A DNA stretch of 64,000 bases from positions 1-64,000 of the forward strand of contig WEDG01000754.1 in the NCBI GenBank assembly GCA_017591395.1. Reading direction: 5' to 3'. A program made the position numbers and the translations under genes. A model generated the notes under the pieces. That model was not told where the DNA came from and searched no databases. It saw nothing but the letters and a program-made list of their open reading frames with translations. The DNA comes from Schistocephalus solidus (lineage: Eukaryota > Platyhelminthes > Cestoda > Diphyllobothriidea > Diphyllobothriidae). Of this stretch, positions 27,922 to 39,677 are shown piece after piece. The first letter of the stretch is position 1, and each line of letters begins with the position of its first letter.

Positions 27922-29345
27922 TGTCTGCACTAATTGCCGAAGCAGTTTTGCAGAGGCTTGAGCAGCCAGTCTTCAGCTTGTATCCCCCGAAGTTCTGGGC
28001 CAGATACGTCGACGAAACTTTCATCCAAAATCCAGAGGAGTCACTTGCAGGCTTTCAGGGCATTGATGAATTCAATCTTTCCCAACCTCCAGTTTACCAT
28101 GGAAGAAGAAGTCAACAAGCAGTTGCCCTTCCTTGATGTCCATGTTACAAAGCTGGCAGACGGGAAGATAAGTACAACGGTCTACAGTAAGTCAACCAAC
28201 ACAAGGCGCATCCTCCATTTTCGAAGCAACCACCCTGTTGGCCACAAACGCAGTTGTGTCAGAACCCTCTTCCGGCGTGTTCAAACACACTGAAGCGATG
28301 ACAGTGGGAATAAGGAGGAGATAGAGTACTTACACGCCCTTTTTATAGCCAACGGTTATCCAAAGTCCTTCATCCGCAAATGCCTCAAGAAGACTCAGTT
28401 TGAGCGGTCAAGCGAAGAAAAGCCAAAGTTTTGGCTCGCGATCCCCTATTTGAGGAACGTTTCAGAGACAACTACAAGAATCTTAAAATATTTTGGGATT
28501 GGCGTGGCTCATAAACCAGAATGCATTATCCGACAGCAAGCCATTAAGCCCAAAGACCCGCTACCAGTATCAGAACAATCTGCAGCGGTTTACAGCATAC
28601 CATGCCAAGATTGTGATTCAAGGTATGTCGGTGAAACGGGCAAGCGCCTGGGCACAAGGTCACATGAACCAACTTGCAATCAACCGCAAAGACAAGTTGT
28701 TTTTGGTTTATAGTCACGCACAACAGCTGAACCACGATCTCGCCTTTGAGAAAACGAGGGTGATTGGCCGAGCCAATGAGAAGATGCCCAGACTCGTGCT
28801 CGAGAGTTGGTCTTCGACTGGAACACTCAACCTAGCTATAGACTTATATCCCGTCTACCAGGCGCTTCGTACAAGGGTCGGATCAGTTCGGCCAGGGCCA
28901 GTAAGGCAAACGAGCACGCGGAACCGAGAGCCCATGCTCATGGAAAAGCGGAGTAGCGGCCGAAGGTTACATGATCAAAGTCAAACACAGCCTCACCATT
29001 GCGCCCGCAAAACGGAGAACACCTCATGAGAGCAGCAACGACTGATCAGTCCGCTGATTGACGTGGGGAGGCCAACAGGCACGCTGCCTTGCCTAAACCT
29101 ACGATGGCTCCAAAGGGGACAGCGGGCACGCGAGCCCGCCGGCGTTCAACCTCGTGGAGGTCTAAGGAAGTCAGCAGCGAACGGGCACGTCAAAGTTTAC
29201 GCGTCCACCATGGATATAATATGAGGCACGCGGCAAGACTGACTAACTCAAGACCAACAGGAGCGGCAAGCAATATACTCTGATGACGGAAGCGAGAAGG
29301 CTTTCGAAACGTCAGTACAAATACGAAATTTCGAAATTTGATCTA
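27922..29345 (+). mobile_element. PLE fragment: RT core to GIY-YIG and 3' tail, plus strand
   Basis: Blocks in order: LIAEAVLQRLEQPVFSLYPP; ARYVDETF (the YIDD box, here YVDE); VNKQLPFLDVHVTKLADGKI; HFRSNHPVGHKRSCVRTLF; HALFIANGYPKSFIRKCLKK; IPYLRNVSE; GVAHKPECIIRQQAIKPKDP; YSIPCQDCDSRYVGETGKRL (GIY-YIG). The frame shifts at about 28040, 28290 and 28700. A tail with TTTCGAAACGTCAG ends near 29345. Inactive. Confidence 0.82.
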
Positions 29346-29388
29346 TTAACTTGCCCCCTCTTTTTCTTCTTCTGGAGATGATGAATGC

Positions 29389-29556
29389 GAGCTCGTGGCG
29401 CAGTGGGTAGAGCGTTAAACTTCTGTCCAACAAGGTCACGAGTTCGAGGCTCGGGCGCCGCAGCGCTTGGGTTTGGGTATGGCTGGCTGATGACGGTTAA
29501 TAAGCCAGAAATGGCCATTCCAGTCTCCCTTGTCTTTGTCGGTCATGTTATTTTGC
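29389..29556 (+). mobile_element. Solitary family A SINE
   Basis: The cleanest single copy: A box GAGCTCGTGGCGCAGTGGGT, B box GAGTTCGAGGCTC, body TTAATAAGCCAGAAATGGCC, end CTTTGTCGGTCATGTTATT. It runs straight into an (AT)n tract. Confidence 0.8.
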
Positions 29557-29582
29557 ATATATATATATATATATATATATAT
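29557..29582. repeat. (AT)n microsatellite at SINE 3' end
   Basis: About 26 bp of AT directly after the SINE. Confidence 0.95.
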
Positions 29583-30999
29583 CTGAATAAAATATACTAT
29601 TAATATGGACGTAGAAAATTTACAGAACAACCTGCAGCAACGTCAAAATTGACTTATTTTGGTCGGCTAAAATCCCCCCAGACAGGATGACATTATTTTC
29701 GAAAAGGCAGAAATGTTGTCCATCAAAAAATTGGACTTGTAATCCTGAGTATTGTTATGTCCTAAAAACTCTCATTTCGCCCATAGGCAACAATTTGCTT
29801 TAAGACAGCCGCATTTTCCGGCAGCGTGCAACTATTCCAACAGTAACCACAAAAAGTGGCCGCTTTCACTGCTGGGCATATAGTAAGTCTATTTTCGGCT
29901 AATACGCAATAAAAAATTGATTGGTCCGTGTAGTCAGAAAGGCTCCTACGTAAAAGGGGTTTGTTTTCGTTTGCGGCAGAAGGCTTATCAGTACACCAGC
30001 GGACAAAATATTCCACGTTTTTTTCTTTGAAAAAGATTAAGCACGTGAGCAGTTGTCAGCTAAATAACCTAATGGGGCTGTTTTTCTTTAAGATGACTGT
30101 CTATCAGAGGGCGTTTTACTGAGCCATTTGTTGAGGACTTTTGCTTTTTCTGTGATAAGGTTTCACCTTTGGGTGGGTCTACGAATACGACCCAAATCGC
30201 CATATGCTAAAAAAGGACGCCTGAGAGCTCGCGAGTTACGTAAGCCGTTTCAAGGACAACCGCACGCTCAACGGACTCCACCTCCGTCACGAAAAAAAAC
30301 AGAAAAACTCGAGGGAAACAAGTTATCTTGATCCATAGCAAATTGCATGGTAAGCGGTTTAAAGAAACGTCTTATTTTTCGGGTTTTGCAAGGCACACAC
30401 AAAAGAACTTATAATTTTTTTGAAATTTGACACAGGACATGGATAACCGAAGAGTTTCGCCAAAGCAGTCAGCCACTCTGGGAGCGCGTAGACGAACAAA
30501 CTGTCCCCCCGCCAATGCCGGTGATCCAGGTGGTCGAGCAATCATCATTTCAACATCCACAGCAGGGATGATGGAATGTCAGCTTGAACAAAAAGCCGAA
30601 AATTCAGGCGAATAAAATCTTGTCCCAGCGATCGTGTTTAATTCTACTCAAACCGAAGAGAATTCACTGGCATTTCAAGGACGACCGGACACTCAACCAG
30701 CTACACCACCGTTTTGGACCCAGGTACCCAATGACTGACGACACACAGTCTTTATCAGTACCACGTGGATGTCTGCTGTCTGGCTGAAGTCTGAACGCCC
30801 CAATCAAGTGCGGGGACCCGAGGACTCGTCCAAAAGTCACCTTATAGGCCAGCTTGGGCTTGGCTCTCGATGCAACAATGGTGAGAAAATGCTGAATTTC
30901 GCTGATCAGGACCGACTGTTTGTCAAAAAAACGTGTTTCTAGCACCACCACAAACATTTACTGACTGTTACCTGAGTTTCGTCCCTCTACAGCGTGTCA
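29583..30999. other. Anonymous region with a short duplicated segment
   Basis: No gene is recognised. TTTCAAGGACAACCGCACGC (about 30247) and TTTCAAGGACGACCGGACAC (about 30674) mark a diverged duplicated segment of at least 40 bp. Confidence 0.3.
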
Positions 31000-32525
31000 T
31001 GCGACCCCCCTTCCGATGGAGAAGTTGCTGATGGAATACAGAGGCTGCAAAACAACCAAGCGCTCGGAGAGGACGGTATCCCCACAGAAATGTACAACGC
31101 CTGTGTCGACACTCTGGCGCCCTGGTTTCATGAGGTGATTGAGCAAGTGTGAGAGACGAAGTATTTCCTAATGACTGGGGTTCGGGCATCCACTGGTCTA
31201 TCTTCCAGAAGGAAGATAAGACGAAGTGTGAGAACTACCGCGGCATAAGCCTCATCGACGTTGCTGCGAAGGTCTTCACTATTATCCTTCTCAGACGGTT
31301 TCAGTCATTACGTAACTCTAGAATGAGACCCAACCAAGCTGGATTCCCGCTGGGCGTGGATGCGTGGACCACGTATTCACTCTGAGATGTATTCTAGAAT
31401 TCCGCCATAGATACCAGCAGCCGACGGCCGTCTGCTTTATTGACTTCATCGCTGCGTTCGAGTTAGTCTATCGTGAGTCCCTGTGGCGAATAATGGAACT
31501 AAATGGTATGCCGACCAAAGGCATTGCCTTGATCAAGACCTCCTATCGCTCCACCACTGCACGAGTCTCCATACATAACAATCTCTCCCAACCCTTCGAT
31601 ATCCATTCTGATGTTCGAAAAGGTTGCATTCTGTCGCACATTTGTTTAACTACGCCACTGACTGGATTCTGGGGAGAGCTCTACACGGTTATAACGGTGT
31701 ATAATTTGCACCCGGATGCCAACTACGCTAACGATATCGCCTTCCTAGTCTCAAGCTTCGGTGAACTAGAGTCTGCGGTATCACGGGTGAATGAGACCGC
31801 TACTTCGCCCGGCCTATCCATACACACTGGGAAGACCAAATTATTTTCGAGCTGCATCCCTGACCAGGATAAAGTACCCCTCGGGATTCATAGCCATCAA
31901 CTTGAAGAGGTGGACAGTTTTAAATACCTCGGAGCGAGGATACTACCCAATGGACAGAGTAAGGACGACATTGTCTCTCGAATCGACGCTGATCACCGGG
32001 TTTTCTCGATCTTTCGGAAGCGCCTGTGGACCCAACGCGACATCTCCGACGCCAAGAAAAACCGTGTCCGGTCGATCCTCCTCCACGGTTGTGAAAGCTG
32101 GGCTGTGCGCATAGAAGATGAGCGAAGACTTGAGGTAGTTGACAATCGGTGCTCGAGGAGCATCCTTCGAGTGAAGTACGCCGACTTAGTCTCAAAGGAG
32201 GCATTCCGCACTCGCTGCGACAATATCGCCAGGACACCTCAGGTCATCCAAGAAAGACGACTGAGGTGGTTTGGGCACGTCCTCCATCGCCCGTCTCACG
32301 AGCTCAGTTCTACTGCTCTCTAGCCGTTGCCCACTTGGAGGCGTCGAAGTGGAATTCAACTAAAAATCTGGCTCGACACGGTTCGGCAGGACATGGAGGC
32401 GGTGCTAAGATCTTCGGTATTCGGCGTCCGTCGCTGGATAAATGAATGGGTTGATCTATTCAGGTCTGTTGTCACGAATCGCCACCCACGGAAAGTTGCA
32501 ATGTGTGACATCGAGGTCGGCTAGC
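31000..32525 (+). mobile_element. Near-complete LINE RT domain (non-LTR retrotransposon, family 2)
   Basis: RT blocks in order: IQRLQNNQALGEDGIPTEMY, a stop at about 31151, CENYRGISLIDVAAKVF, MRPNQAGF, FRHRYQQPTAVCFIDFIAAF (motif A), VRKGCILSH (motif B), YANDIAFL at 31724 (motif C, Asp to Asn in the first catalytic position of YADD), GLSIHTGKTK, SFKYLGARILPNGQSKDDI, LLHGCESWAVR, LRVKYADLVSKEAFRTRC and IQERRLRWFGHVLHRPSHEL, then WLDTVRQDMEAVLRSSVFGV. A 319-codon frame (31364-32323) covers most of it. There are two frameshifts and one late stop. No endonuclease upstream, so 5' truncated, as LINEs usually are. Confidence 0.9.
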
Positions 32526-33714
32526 TCAGGCATGCTCGGAGCCGTAACAAGTTCAAGAAAGTACCAATTTGCACAAGGCCAAAGTTATTATTAATTTAGC
32601 TAGCTACAGCAATGCGTTTGGTTAATAAGTGACTGATGAATATGAATTTAACAGCCTCCATATCTCAATCGGGCGAACTCCAGCTAAGGATAATAAACCA
32701 GGACATAGGTGTCGAATGTCCACCCTATGCGCCCTGTTTTGATGGCAACGTGGTCACAAGACGGTAGTAAGAGGGATAATAAGAGGAATGCAGGTCCTCT
32801 AAGAGGAGGAGAGATTTCGTTCAAGCAGGACGCGATCCCCATTGGAGGGTAGGACTGCAAAACTGGGGCCTGTTAAGAAGAGCCGTTCTAACCGACTCGT
32901 TCGCACGCCACCCTATCTATCCGCCCGCATGCCATGCGCGTGTTGCTGTCGCGCCTGCTCCCGACGCGATTGGCGGTCTGCCCACCCAGTCAGATGAGTC
33001 AGATGGCCAACCGACATGCTAACCACTCAAGGACACTATCTGATTGGCTCGGTTTCAGACCGACCTTGGGCACTATTGTATGCTCCTTCATCGCCTTAAA
33101 GACGCGGTTACAATACGTCAATACACTGCCCCACTTCCGCCCTTGTGGTTCAGTATGATTTTGGGATTTGACCAAGGCAAGTGGATCGATGGGCGACCAT
33201 TGAAGCGTAAGACAAGTTTAAAACAGGACTCATCGCTAAAAATGAGGAGAGCGTGCGAGCAAAGCCCATAAATTACCTAGTGAATTACTGTTCCGACGGT
33301 ACTATATCCGCGGCACCAGCGCCAACAATAACGACAACGGGACAGGGAAAATAAAAACCGCTACTGTGATGATGAAACGCATACAGAAAAAGATGGGAGG
33401 GGGCGGGTTAAACAGTGGATATAGTCTCACGCACCCAATCGGGGTGGGAATCCGCTGGCCTCTCGGGACTCTGAGAAACGGGGCTAAAAGAGGAAAAGGG
33501 AAAAAATGATAAGAAGACAGTTGACAGCGCAAGTCACATCTCCGAAAGCCTATACCACCGAGGCTTGTTACCAGCAATGACGGTGTCACAGTCGCCCGCT
33601 CCGCAGGTGCAACAAACAAGAAATGATGAGAGCGTGGGAGAATAGTGTTCATCACCCCAGGATGCTACCCAAATACAATTTATGCGCCACATGATTGTGA
33701 CATATGTTGTGCCC
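32526..33714. other. Anonymous spacer
   Basis: No supported feature. Confidence 0.35.
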
Positions 33715-34110
33715 CAGACCACTCGGACCACGTGGTCAGCCTAATGTTTGTTTTGTGTGGAGTGGCCGACTGGCGGACTGAGAGTCAGGCTGAAATGGCT
33801 CCTTCTTAATGTGGTCTTTATGGCACCCCCACTCTGTGGGATCCGAGCCAGGTGTGGTGGCACGCCCAGGGGCGGCTCCGGCCGCGCCAGCCACCTGTGC
33901 CCTCTCCCATCTCCGGTCTTCTTGACTCTGTCATGACACCGGGCTCAGGTGGGGAGGAGGAGAGTGCGGTAGATCCAGCGCATGTCTACTCTCACTTTAA
34001 ACTAAATCACGCGCAAGTCACCGTCCCTGCACCACCCTTTCGTGGAGCATACGGTGGACTTTGTCGTAATCGACGGTCGAACTGTTGTGTGTCCAAGCCA
34101 ATCAGTTGTC
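33715..34110 (+). repeat. Interspersed repeat B, copy 9
   Basis: GACCACGTGGTCAGCCTAAT, CTGAGAGTCAGGCTGAAATG, GGCCGCGCCAGCCACCTGTG, CATGACACCGGGCTCAGGTG and CAAGTCACCGTCCCTGCACC occur in the canonical order. Confidence 0.78.
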
Positions 34111-34569
34111 TGATGTAGGAATGAGCGCATTGGCAGACGGGTCGGCGTACCAGTCTTCGCGCGCCACAGCACGACCTGGCCCCACGTAATGCACACCACG
34201 ATTCACTAAATCAGAGGATATTGGGGAGCCATCGCCGTCTGACTCCCAGTCCACTGTTCAGCCACTCGACACACACAGCACATACGGCCGACGGCGTGGT
34301 CTGGTGTAAGCGTCAGATTGGCACCCCTCCAAGCCACGGTTTCTAGGATACCGTGATATTCTCAGGTGCATGATGATGATGGTGAGTGAGTTGTCTATGT
34401 ATTGGTGTAAATAGGGTGGACTGATGTGGCTTAGCCTCCAGTGGTTTACCGCAGGTTGTTGTGGAGGCACATGTGTCCTAATAGGCCCATGTGGTGTGTA
34501 AAGGTGTGGGAGCAGTGAGGGCCGTGGAGGCGGGCGCGTCGACTGCATGTCGGAGTCCCAGGCACTGGT
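34111..34569. other. Spacer between repeat B copies
   Basis: No supported feature. Confidence 0.35.
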
Positions 34570-35290
34570 TCACCACGGTGCGCTAGAAGCCGTGGCTCGG
34601 AAGGTTGCCAATTGACGGGAACACTCAGACCACGTAGTCAGCCCAATGTGTTTAGTGTGGAGTGGCTGACTGGCGGACTGAGTCACGCTGCAATGCCTCC
34701 GTCTTAATTTGGCCTTTATGGTACTCCCACTCCAGTGGGATCCGAGTCAGGTGTAGTGCACGCCTAGGGCGGCTCCGGTCGCGCCAGCCACCTGGGACCT
34801 ATCCCGCGTCTGGTCTTTTTGACTTTGTCATGGCACCGGGATCAGGTGGGGGAGGAAGGGAGAGTGCGGTAGCGATAAGCGCCGTGGGTTGGAAAGTTGC
34901 CAACTGACAATTTCACTCAGACCTCGCAGTCAGTCCAATGTGTGTTGTGACTGCGATTGGCCCCTTCTTAACGTAACCTCTGGCTATCTCACACATGTGA
35001 GATGCGAGCGTTTCAACCCACTGTTGTCTGAAATCCTGGTGCTTGTGTTTAAGGGGCCCAGTCGTATATGCAATACACGTAGACGAGGTCGCCAGCAGCT
35101 GCGCCTACTTCCGTATCAGACAAGTGACGGTGATCTGATTGTTGGGGTGGGTGAGAGGGGGAGGTCAACGGTTTAGCGCATTTTCCTCACTATAAACAAT
35201 CTGACGCGCTTGAATCTATCAGGGTGCGCTAAAAGCCGTGGCTTCAAAGGTTGCTAACTGACGGGATAACGCGGATCACAAGTTGCAAGC
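34570..35290 (+). repeat. Interspersed repeat B, copies 10-11
   Basis: 34570-34880 is a copy ending in the GGGAGAGTGCGGTAGCG module. 34885-35290 restarts with TTGGAAAGTTGCCAACTGAC, includes CACACATGTGAGATGCGAG, and ends with a third start module (AAGCCGTGGCTTCAAAGGTT). The modules are nested or tandem. Confidence 0.7.
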
Positions 35291-35707
35291 TGGACTGCAG
35301 GAAACAGGAGCTCCTATTGACAGAAAACATCCTTTGCAAGGTGGCATCCAATCGCCGATCATTAGTCCCCTAAATCACTCTGGGTGGTCTATGTGAGTTA
35401 TTTTTTTGCAGATTTGTTTCGCAACGCACGCATAGTAGGTGGCGTGGCAGAAAGGCGTAAGCCCTAAGGAAAACATATGACTGTGGCAAATCAGGGGAAT
35501 CAGTGAGTGTTCACGTTTCACAGAAGACTAAAGTGGTTGTGGTGTGTGAGATGGAGGAGAGTGTGGTAGATGCAGAGCAAATCTACCTAACTGTAAAGCA
35601 ACTCACGCGTCGTCCTTCGCAGTGGTCGAACCATCGGTTGTGGTAGAGCGTGAAGCATATGCATAGCCCATAAGAAACACACCATTTAGGCTAGACAGTC
35701 GACTTAC
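35291..35707. other. Start of the intron after FAM102 exon 6, with a repeat B scrap
   Basis: 35545-35640 (GAGATGGAGGAGAGTGTGGT, ACTCACGCGTCGTCC, GTGGTCGAACCATCG) is a decayed repeat B 3' module. Otherwise nothing. Confidence 0.35.
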
Positions 35708-36452
35708 GCAGTAAGGACTCTCATTCCGTCCCCGCTATTCGTCGCAGCAGACGACTCCACACTGGAGTTTAGTGAGTGCGACTGGAACCCAGAGGAGACA
35801 CTGCCCGAGAAGCCGCCGCCGCCGCCGCCGCCGCCGGCTGACAGACCGACGCCTCTGGAGCACGCGGTACCGAGGTCGCATGCCGCTGACGCGCCACCTC
35901 CGCTTCTGCCGCCACCGTCCACGTTCGTCTGACTGTCACCACCAAGGGCACCGCCAGCGTCGTCAGGCGTCAACAGCCGCAGGATGGTGGGACGGTGATG
36001 GGAAGCACCAAAAGAGTGTGCGGTACAGCCGCGAACCCGAGGACATGTGTGGAGGCGGTGACCGTGCTGCAGACCTGCGGTGGTCACCCGAAGATGCGAA
36101 GCTTCGGGCTGTAACAGACCTGGGCTGGTGGTAACGACGTTGGTCAGAGCCGGATGGGTCCGCGGTCGGTGCAAGGAGGCCTGCAGGGCAGCACAACGCG
36201 AGGTGGGCAGCGAGTCAAAGTAGGAGGTAGGGGGTGAGACATGCATGTCAAATGCGAAGAAGACATCCTCGTTCGCCTGCTGCTGCTGCTGTTCTTCGGT
36301 CCCCAGGCTCAGCTTCAGTGGGAACGCTTCCAGCAGCATGGGCGACTGATCGGAGGTCGTTGTGCTGGCGGAGGCCGAGAGGGCGGCTGACGGGGGCGTG
36401 GAAGGATCGGTCGAACGGTGAGTGCACGCAGGTCGGAAGGCGGTTAGAGACA
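35708..36452 (-). CDS. FAM102: FAM102/EEIG1 homologue, exon 6 (poly-Gln and poly-Gly tail); gene continues
   Basis: A 745-nt stop-free exon with an acceptor (GACATTTTACTAG, ending at 36453) and a perfect donor (ACTGC|GTAAGT, 35707). The phase fits exon 5 (A+TG makes Met). The 247 codons encode a Ser/Thr/Pro/His-rich chain with a five-residue Gln run (about 36285) and an eight-residue Gly run encoded by a (CCG)n-like tract (35815-35837). Upstream of the acceptor the frame stays open by chance into the intron. Because the exon ends in a strong donor, the conserved FAM102 C-terminus must lie on further exon(s) below 35.7 kb or outside the window. Membership in this gene rests on strand, order, splice sites and phase, not on recognisable homology in this exon. 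Confidence 0.68.
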
Positions 36453-36574
36453 CTAGTAAAATGTCGGGATAAAAAAAGGCCTGATGAGGCAACATTTGGT
36501 ATCCGAGAAGGCGAAAGAGAACAAAGACCAAAATGGCATGCTGCTTCACGAAACTTTCAGAAATGTGCATTCGA

Positions 36575-37125
36575 TTGGAAAAGATTACTTAAGTAGACTT
36601 ATAATATCAATTAGCTTACAGCATAATGACAATACAGTTCAGTCACGTTAGCCGCCTGCAAAAAATACACTATTTAAAAATTATAACAACCTTAGAATGC
36701 AAATCTATGTTATAGAATGCCGGTATGCAGAACGGAAAGGGTGTGGCCTAAAGGCCAAATACATGAAATACGCTTCCTTGCATTCTTTTTTTAGCAGAGA
36801 ACGTCTTCTTTAAATGTTACATTTGAAGAAAGGGTATGTTTTTGTTTTAAAAACTTTCTAAGTTCCAGAATAATTTTCAACCCAACAGGCCGTTACACCT
36901 GCATTCTACGCTTTTCAAACTACAAGCTGCCCGTTCTTCGCATAAGGAAAACCTTATATTTACATACATTAGTCAGAAAAGGTACTATATGGATTGTAAA
37001 ATTTTGCAGTGAATAGTATATTTCAGTATGGTATTGTAAACTTCAGAAACAGCATTTATGAATGGAAGGACACGAGGATTTACGAATGGATATTTATCGG
37101 TCTTAAAACAGTTCATTTTAAGAAA
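36575..37125 (+). repeat. AT-rich interspersed repeat C, copy 5
   Basis: Has TTACTTAAGTAGACTTATAA at the start and AGTTCCAGAATAATTTTCAA at 36863. Its far end merges into the 5' end of the PLE without a visible border. Confidence 0.5.
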
Positions 37126-37129
37126 CGTT

Positions 37130-38545
37130 TTAAAATTCATGATACCTGACGAGGTAATGGTTTCATTCGATGTGGTCTCGCACTTCACCTCGATCCCCCT
37201 TGATTTAGCGAGATCATACACCGAAGAACTACTCCAAACCTACGTTACTGATGTACCTGCCGATGCGTTACTCCAACTCCTAGACCTTTGTCTAGAAACC
37301 AACTTTTCCTTCTCCGGCCAATGCTATCAACAACTTAAAGGAGCCCCTATGGGGTCGTCCATATCCGGCTTCCTGGCCGAAGCTGTAATGCAGGAATTGG
37401 AATCGATAGCTCTCCCTGATGTTAAACCAAAATTGTGGCTGCGATACATTGATGATACATTTGTCATCGACAAGAAAGAACTGTTAGACCTGCTCCACAA
37501 AAATCTAAACTCAACATTTCCAGGAATTGAATTCACGTTCGAGACGGAAGCTGATGGACAACTCCCATTTCTGGATGTCCTCGTACATCGGAAAACTGAT
37601 GGATCACTCCACACCTCAGTTTACCGCAAAGAAACATATTCTGAGGTCATCCTACACTTTGAGAGTAATCATCCCATCTCTCACAAAAGGAGTTATGTCT
37701 ACAGTCTCCTAAATCGAGCCAAAACACACTACTCTGATGAAGAAAGTTATCGAGCAGAAATTAAATACCTCTTTAACTTGTTCTCTAAAAATGGATACCC
37801 CCGTGACTTCGTGCATCGATGTCTGAAGCGACAAGAATCCAAAGAGAAAGGTGTTTCAAACAACACGGCCGTTCAGGCACCCAAAACAATGACCTGGCGA
37901 ACTCTCCCATACATTAAAAATGTATCAGAGCTTGTCGAAAGACAGCTTAGAAAACACCAGATACAAGTAGCACACCACCCTACATCTACTTTACGCTCAC
38001 AGCTTGTACACCCTAAGGACAGGGTTAGCTACCTTGATAAAAAAGGTGTTGTCTACAAAATTCCATGTTCCAGTTGAAATGCCGTTTATTGTGGCCAAAC
38101 TGGGAAATCTGTCTTAACCCGTCTACACGAACATCAGTTGGCGGTTAGAAGACGAGACCAGTTATCCCAAGTGGCTATGCATACACTGGAAACCGGACAT
38201 AAATTTGCATGGGAGAAAACACGGATTGATGGCATCTGCCCAATCAGAAAAAGCCGTGAATTCCTGGAAGCAATGCAGTCAGATGAGGCATGTATCAACC
38301 GGCATATCGATTTGGATGCCACATACTAAATCGTTAAAGAAAATGTCAAACCCGCACAACCAATCACAACGGGATGACAAAATACACTCAACGCCTATTG
38401 GTTCGGATTTCGCCCAAAATCAGAAACCTTTGTTAAACACAAATAATTAATTAATTGCTCCTATACACTGCCCGTAGTCTGACGACGAGCTGGGGGGACC
38501 AGATGCAAAAATTCACGCATTAAAGTTTCTATTTTTTTCCCAAAG
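37130..38545 (+). mobile_element. Nearly intact Penelope-like element (RT plus GIY-YIG)
   Basis: A 339-codon frame (37058-38077) and its in-frame continuation to 38329, broken only by one TGA at 38075, where close relatives have a Cys codon. Domains: RT motif A MVSFDVVSHFTSIPLDLARS; motif B LKGAPMGSSISGFLAEAVMQ; motif C WLRYIDDTFVI (intact YIDD at 37445); thumb LPFLDVLVHRKTDGSLHTSV; linker LFSKNGYPRDFVHRCLK and LPYIKNVSELVERQLRKHQI; GIY-YIG VVYKIPC, then AVYCGQTGKSVLTRLHEHQL. PLEs move by target-primed reverse transcription. The N-terminal third of the RT is absent, so the copy is 5' truncated. The 3' tail (TAGTCTGACGACGAGCTGG, then TTAAAGTTTC) runs to about 38545 and borders an (AT)n tract. 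Lies in intron 5 of the FAM102 gene, antisense to it. Confidence 0.9.
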
Positions 38546-38551
38546 TATTTC

Positions 38552-38554
<3 letters not shown>

Positions 38555-38614
<60 letters not shown>
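38555..38614. repeat. (AT)n microsatellite
   Basis: About 60 bp of pure AT between the PLE tail and the SINE array. Confidence 0.97.
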
Positions 38615-38617
<3 letters not shown>

Positions 38618-39413
38618 AGTGTGTGGCTCACCGATCTGCTTAAGGAACATTTATGTTCCGTTGTGCCCTGGAACTCAGACTAGAGTACTCACAGGCAGTC
38701 GCATAGCGACATGTAGCATATGTTGTTAATGTGGAACCGACAAAGACAAGGGAGACCGGAATGGCCATTTCTGGCTTATTAGCCGTCATCAGCCAGTCAT
38801 ACCCAATCCCAAGTGTGGAACACCTGGGATTCGAACCCGCGACCTTTGGTATTTGAGTCGAACGCTCTACCATTGAGCCACGGGCTCGTTGCTTTGTCGG
38901 TTGCGATCGGGAATATGATGATAGTGTGTGGCTCACCGATCTGCTTAAAGGAACATTTATGTTCCGTTGTGCCCTGGAACTCAGACTAGAGTACTCACAG
39001 GCAGTCGCATAGCGACATGTAGCATATGTTGTTAATGTGGAACCGACAAAAGACAAAGGGGAGACCGGAATGGCCATTTCTGGCTTATTAGCCGTCATCA
39101 GCCAGTCATACCCAATCCCAAGTGTGGAACACCTGGGATTCGAACCCGCGACCTTTGGTATTTGAGTCGAACGCTCTACCATTGAGCCACGGGCTCGTTG
39201 CTTTTGTCGGTTGCGATCGGGAATATGATGATAGTGTGTGGCTCACCGATCTGCTTAAGGAACATTTATGTTCCGTTGTGCCCTGGAACTCAGACTAGAG
39301 TACTCACAGGCAGTCGCATAGCGACATGTAGCATATGTTGTTAATGTGGAACCGACAAAGACAAGGGAGACCGGAATGGCCATTTCTGGCTTATTAGCCG
39401 TCATCAGCCAGTC
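38615..39413 (-). mobile_element. Head-to-tail array of family B tRNA-SINE units
   Basis: Two full units of about 305 bp (38615-38921, 38922-39226) and a third, truncated one (to 39413), all minus strand and nearly identical. Reverse complement of each: head GAGCCCGTGGCTCAATGGTA (A box) and GGGTTCGAATCCCAGG (perfect B box), body GCTAATAAGCCAGAAATGGC to CCCTTGTCTTTGTCGGTTCC, then a second module CATATGCTACATGTCGCTAT and AACATAAATGTTCCTTAAGC. The tRNA-like part lacks a convincing acceptor stem. Confidence 0.85.
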
Positions 39414-39600
39414 ATCCCAATCATATTCCCGATCGCAACCGACAAAGCAACGAGCCCGTGGCTCAATGGTAGAGCGTTCGACTCAAATACCAAAGTCGGG
39501 TTCGAATCCCAGGTGTTCCACACTTGGGATTGGGTATGACTGATGACGGCTAATAAGCCAGAAATGCCAGCATTGGTCTCCTTTCTTGTCGGTTCTACAT
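39414..39600 (+). mobile_element. Family B SINE, inverted partial copy
   Basis: Orientation flips at about 39414. The sequence then reads TTCCCGATCGCAACCGACAA, the A box TGGCTCAATGGTAGAGC and the body on the plus strand, ending before the next (AT)n tract. Confidence 0.8.
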
Positions 39601-39601
39601 A

Positions 39602-39604
<3 letters not shown>

Positions 39605-39674
<70 letters not shown>
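39605..39674. repeat. (AT)n microsatellite
   Basis: About 70 bp of pure AT separating the two SINE arrays. Confidence 0.97.

Positions 39675-39677
<3 letters not shown>

Noticed and set aside
35772..36134. Plus-strand Arg-rich frame opposite exon 6
   Set aside because: Antisense shadow of the GC-rich coding exon.
38820..38885. Functional tRNA genes in the SINE arrays
   Set aside because: A and B boxes are good, but acceptor and anticodon stems do not pair convincingly, and the segment is always linked to the SINE body.
38640..39182. 180-codon minus-strand frame with internally repeated peptide
   Set aside because: It is the tandem SINE array read through. The repeat of the peptide is the 305-bp unit, and the frame has no coding signal of its own.
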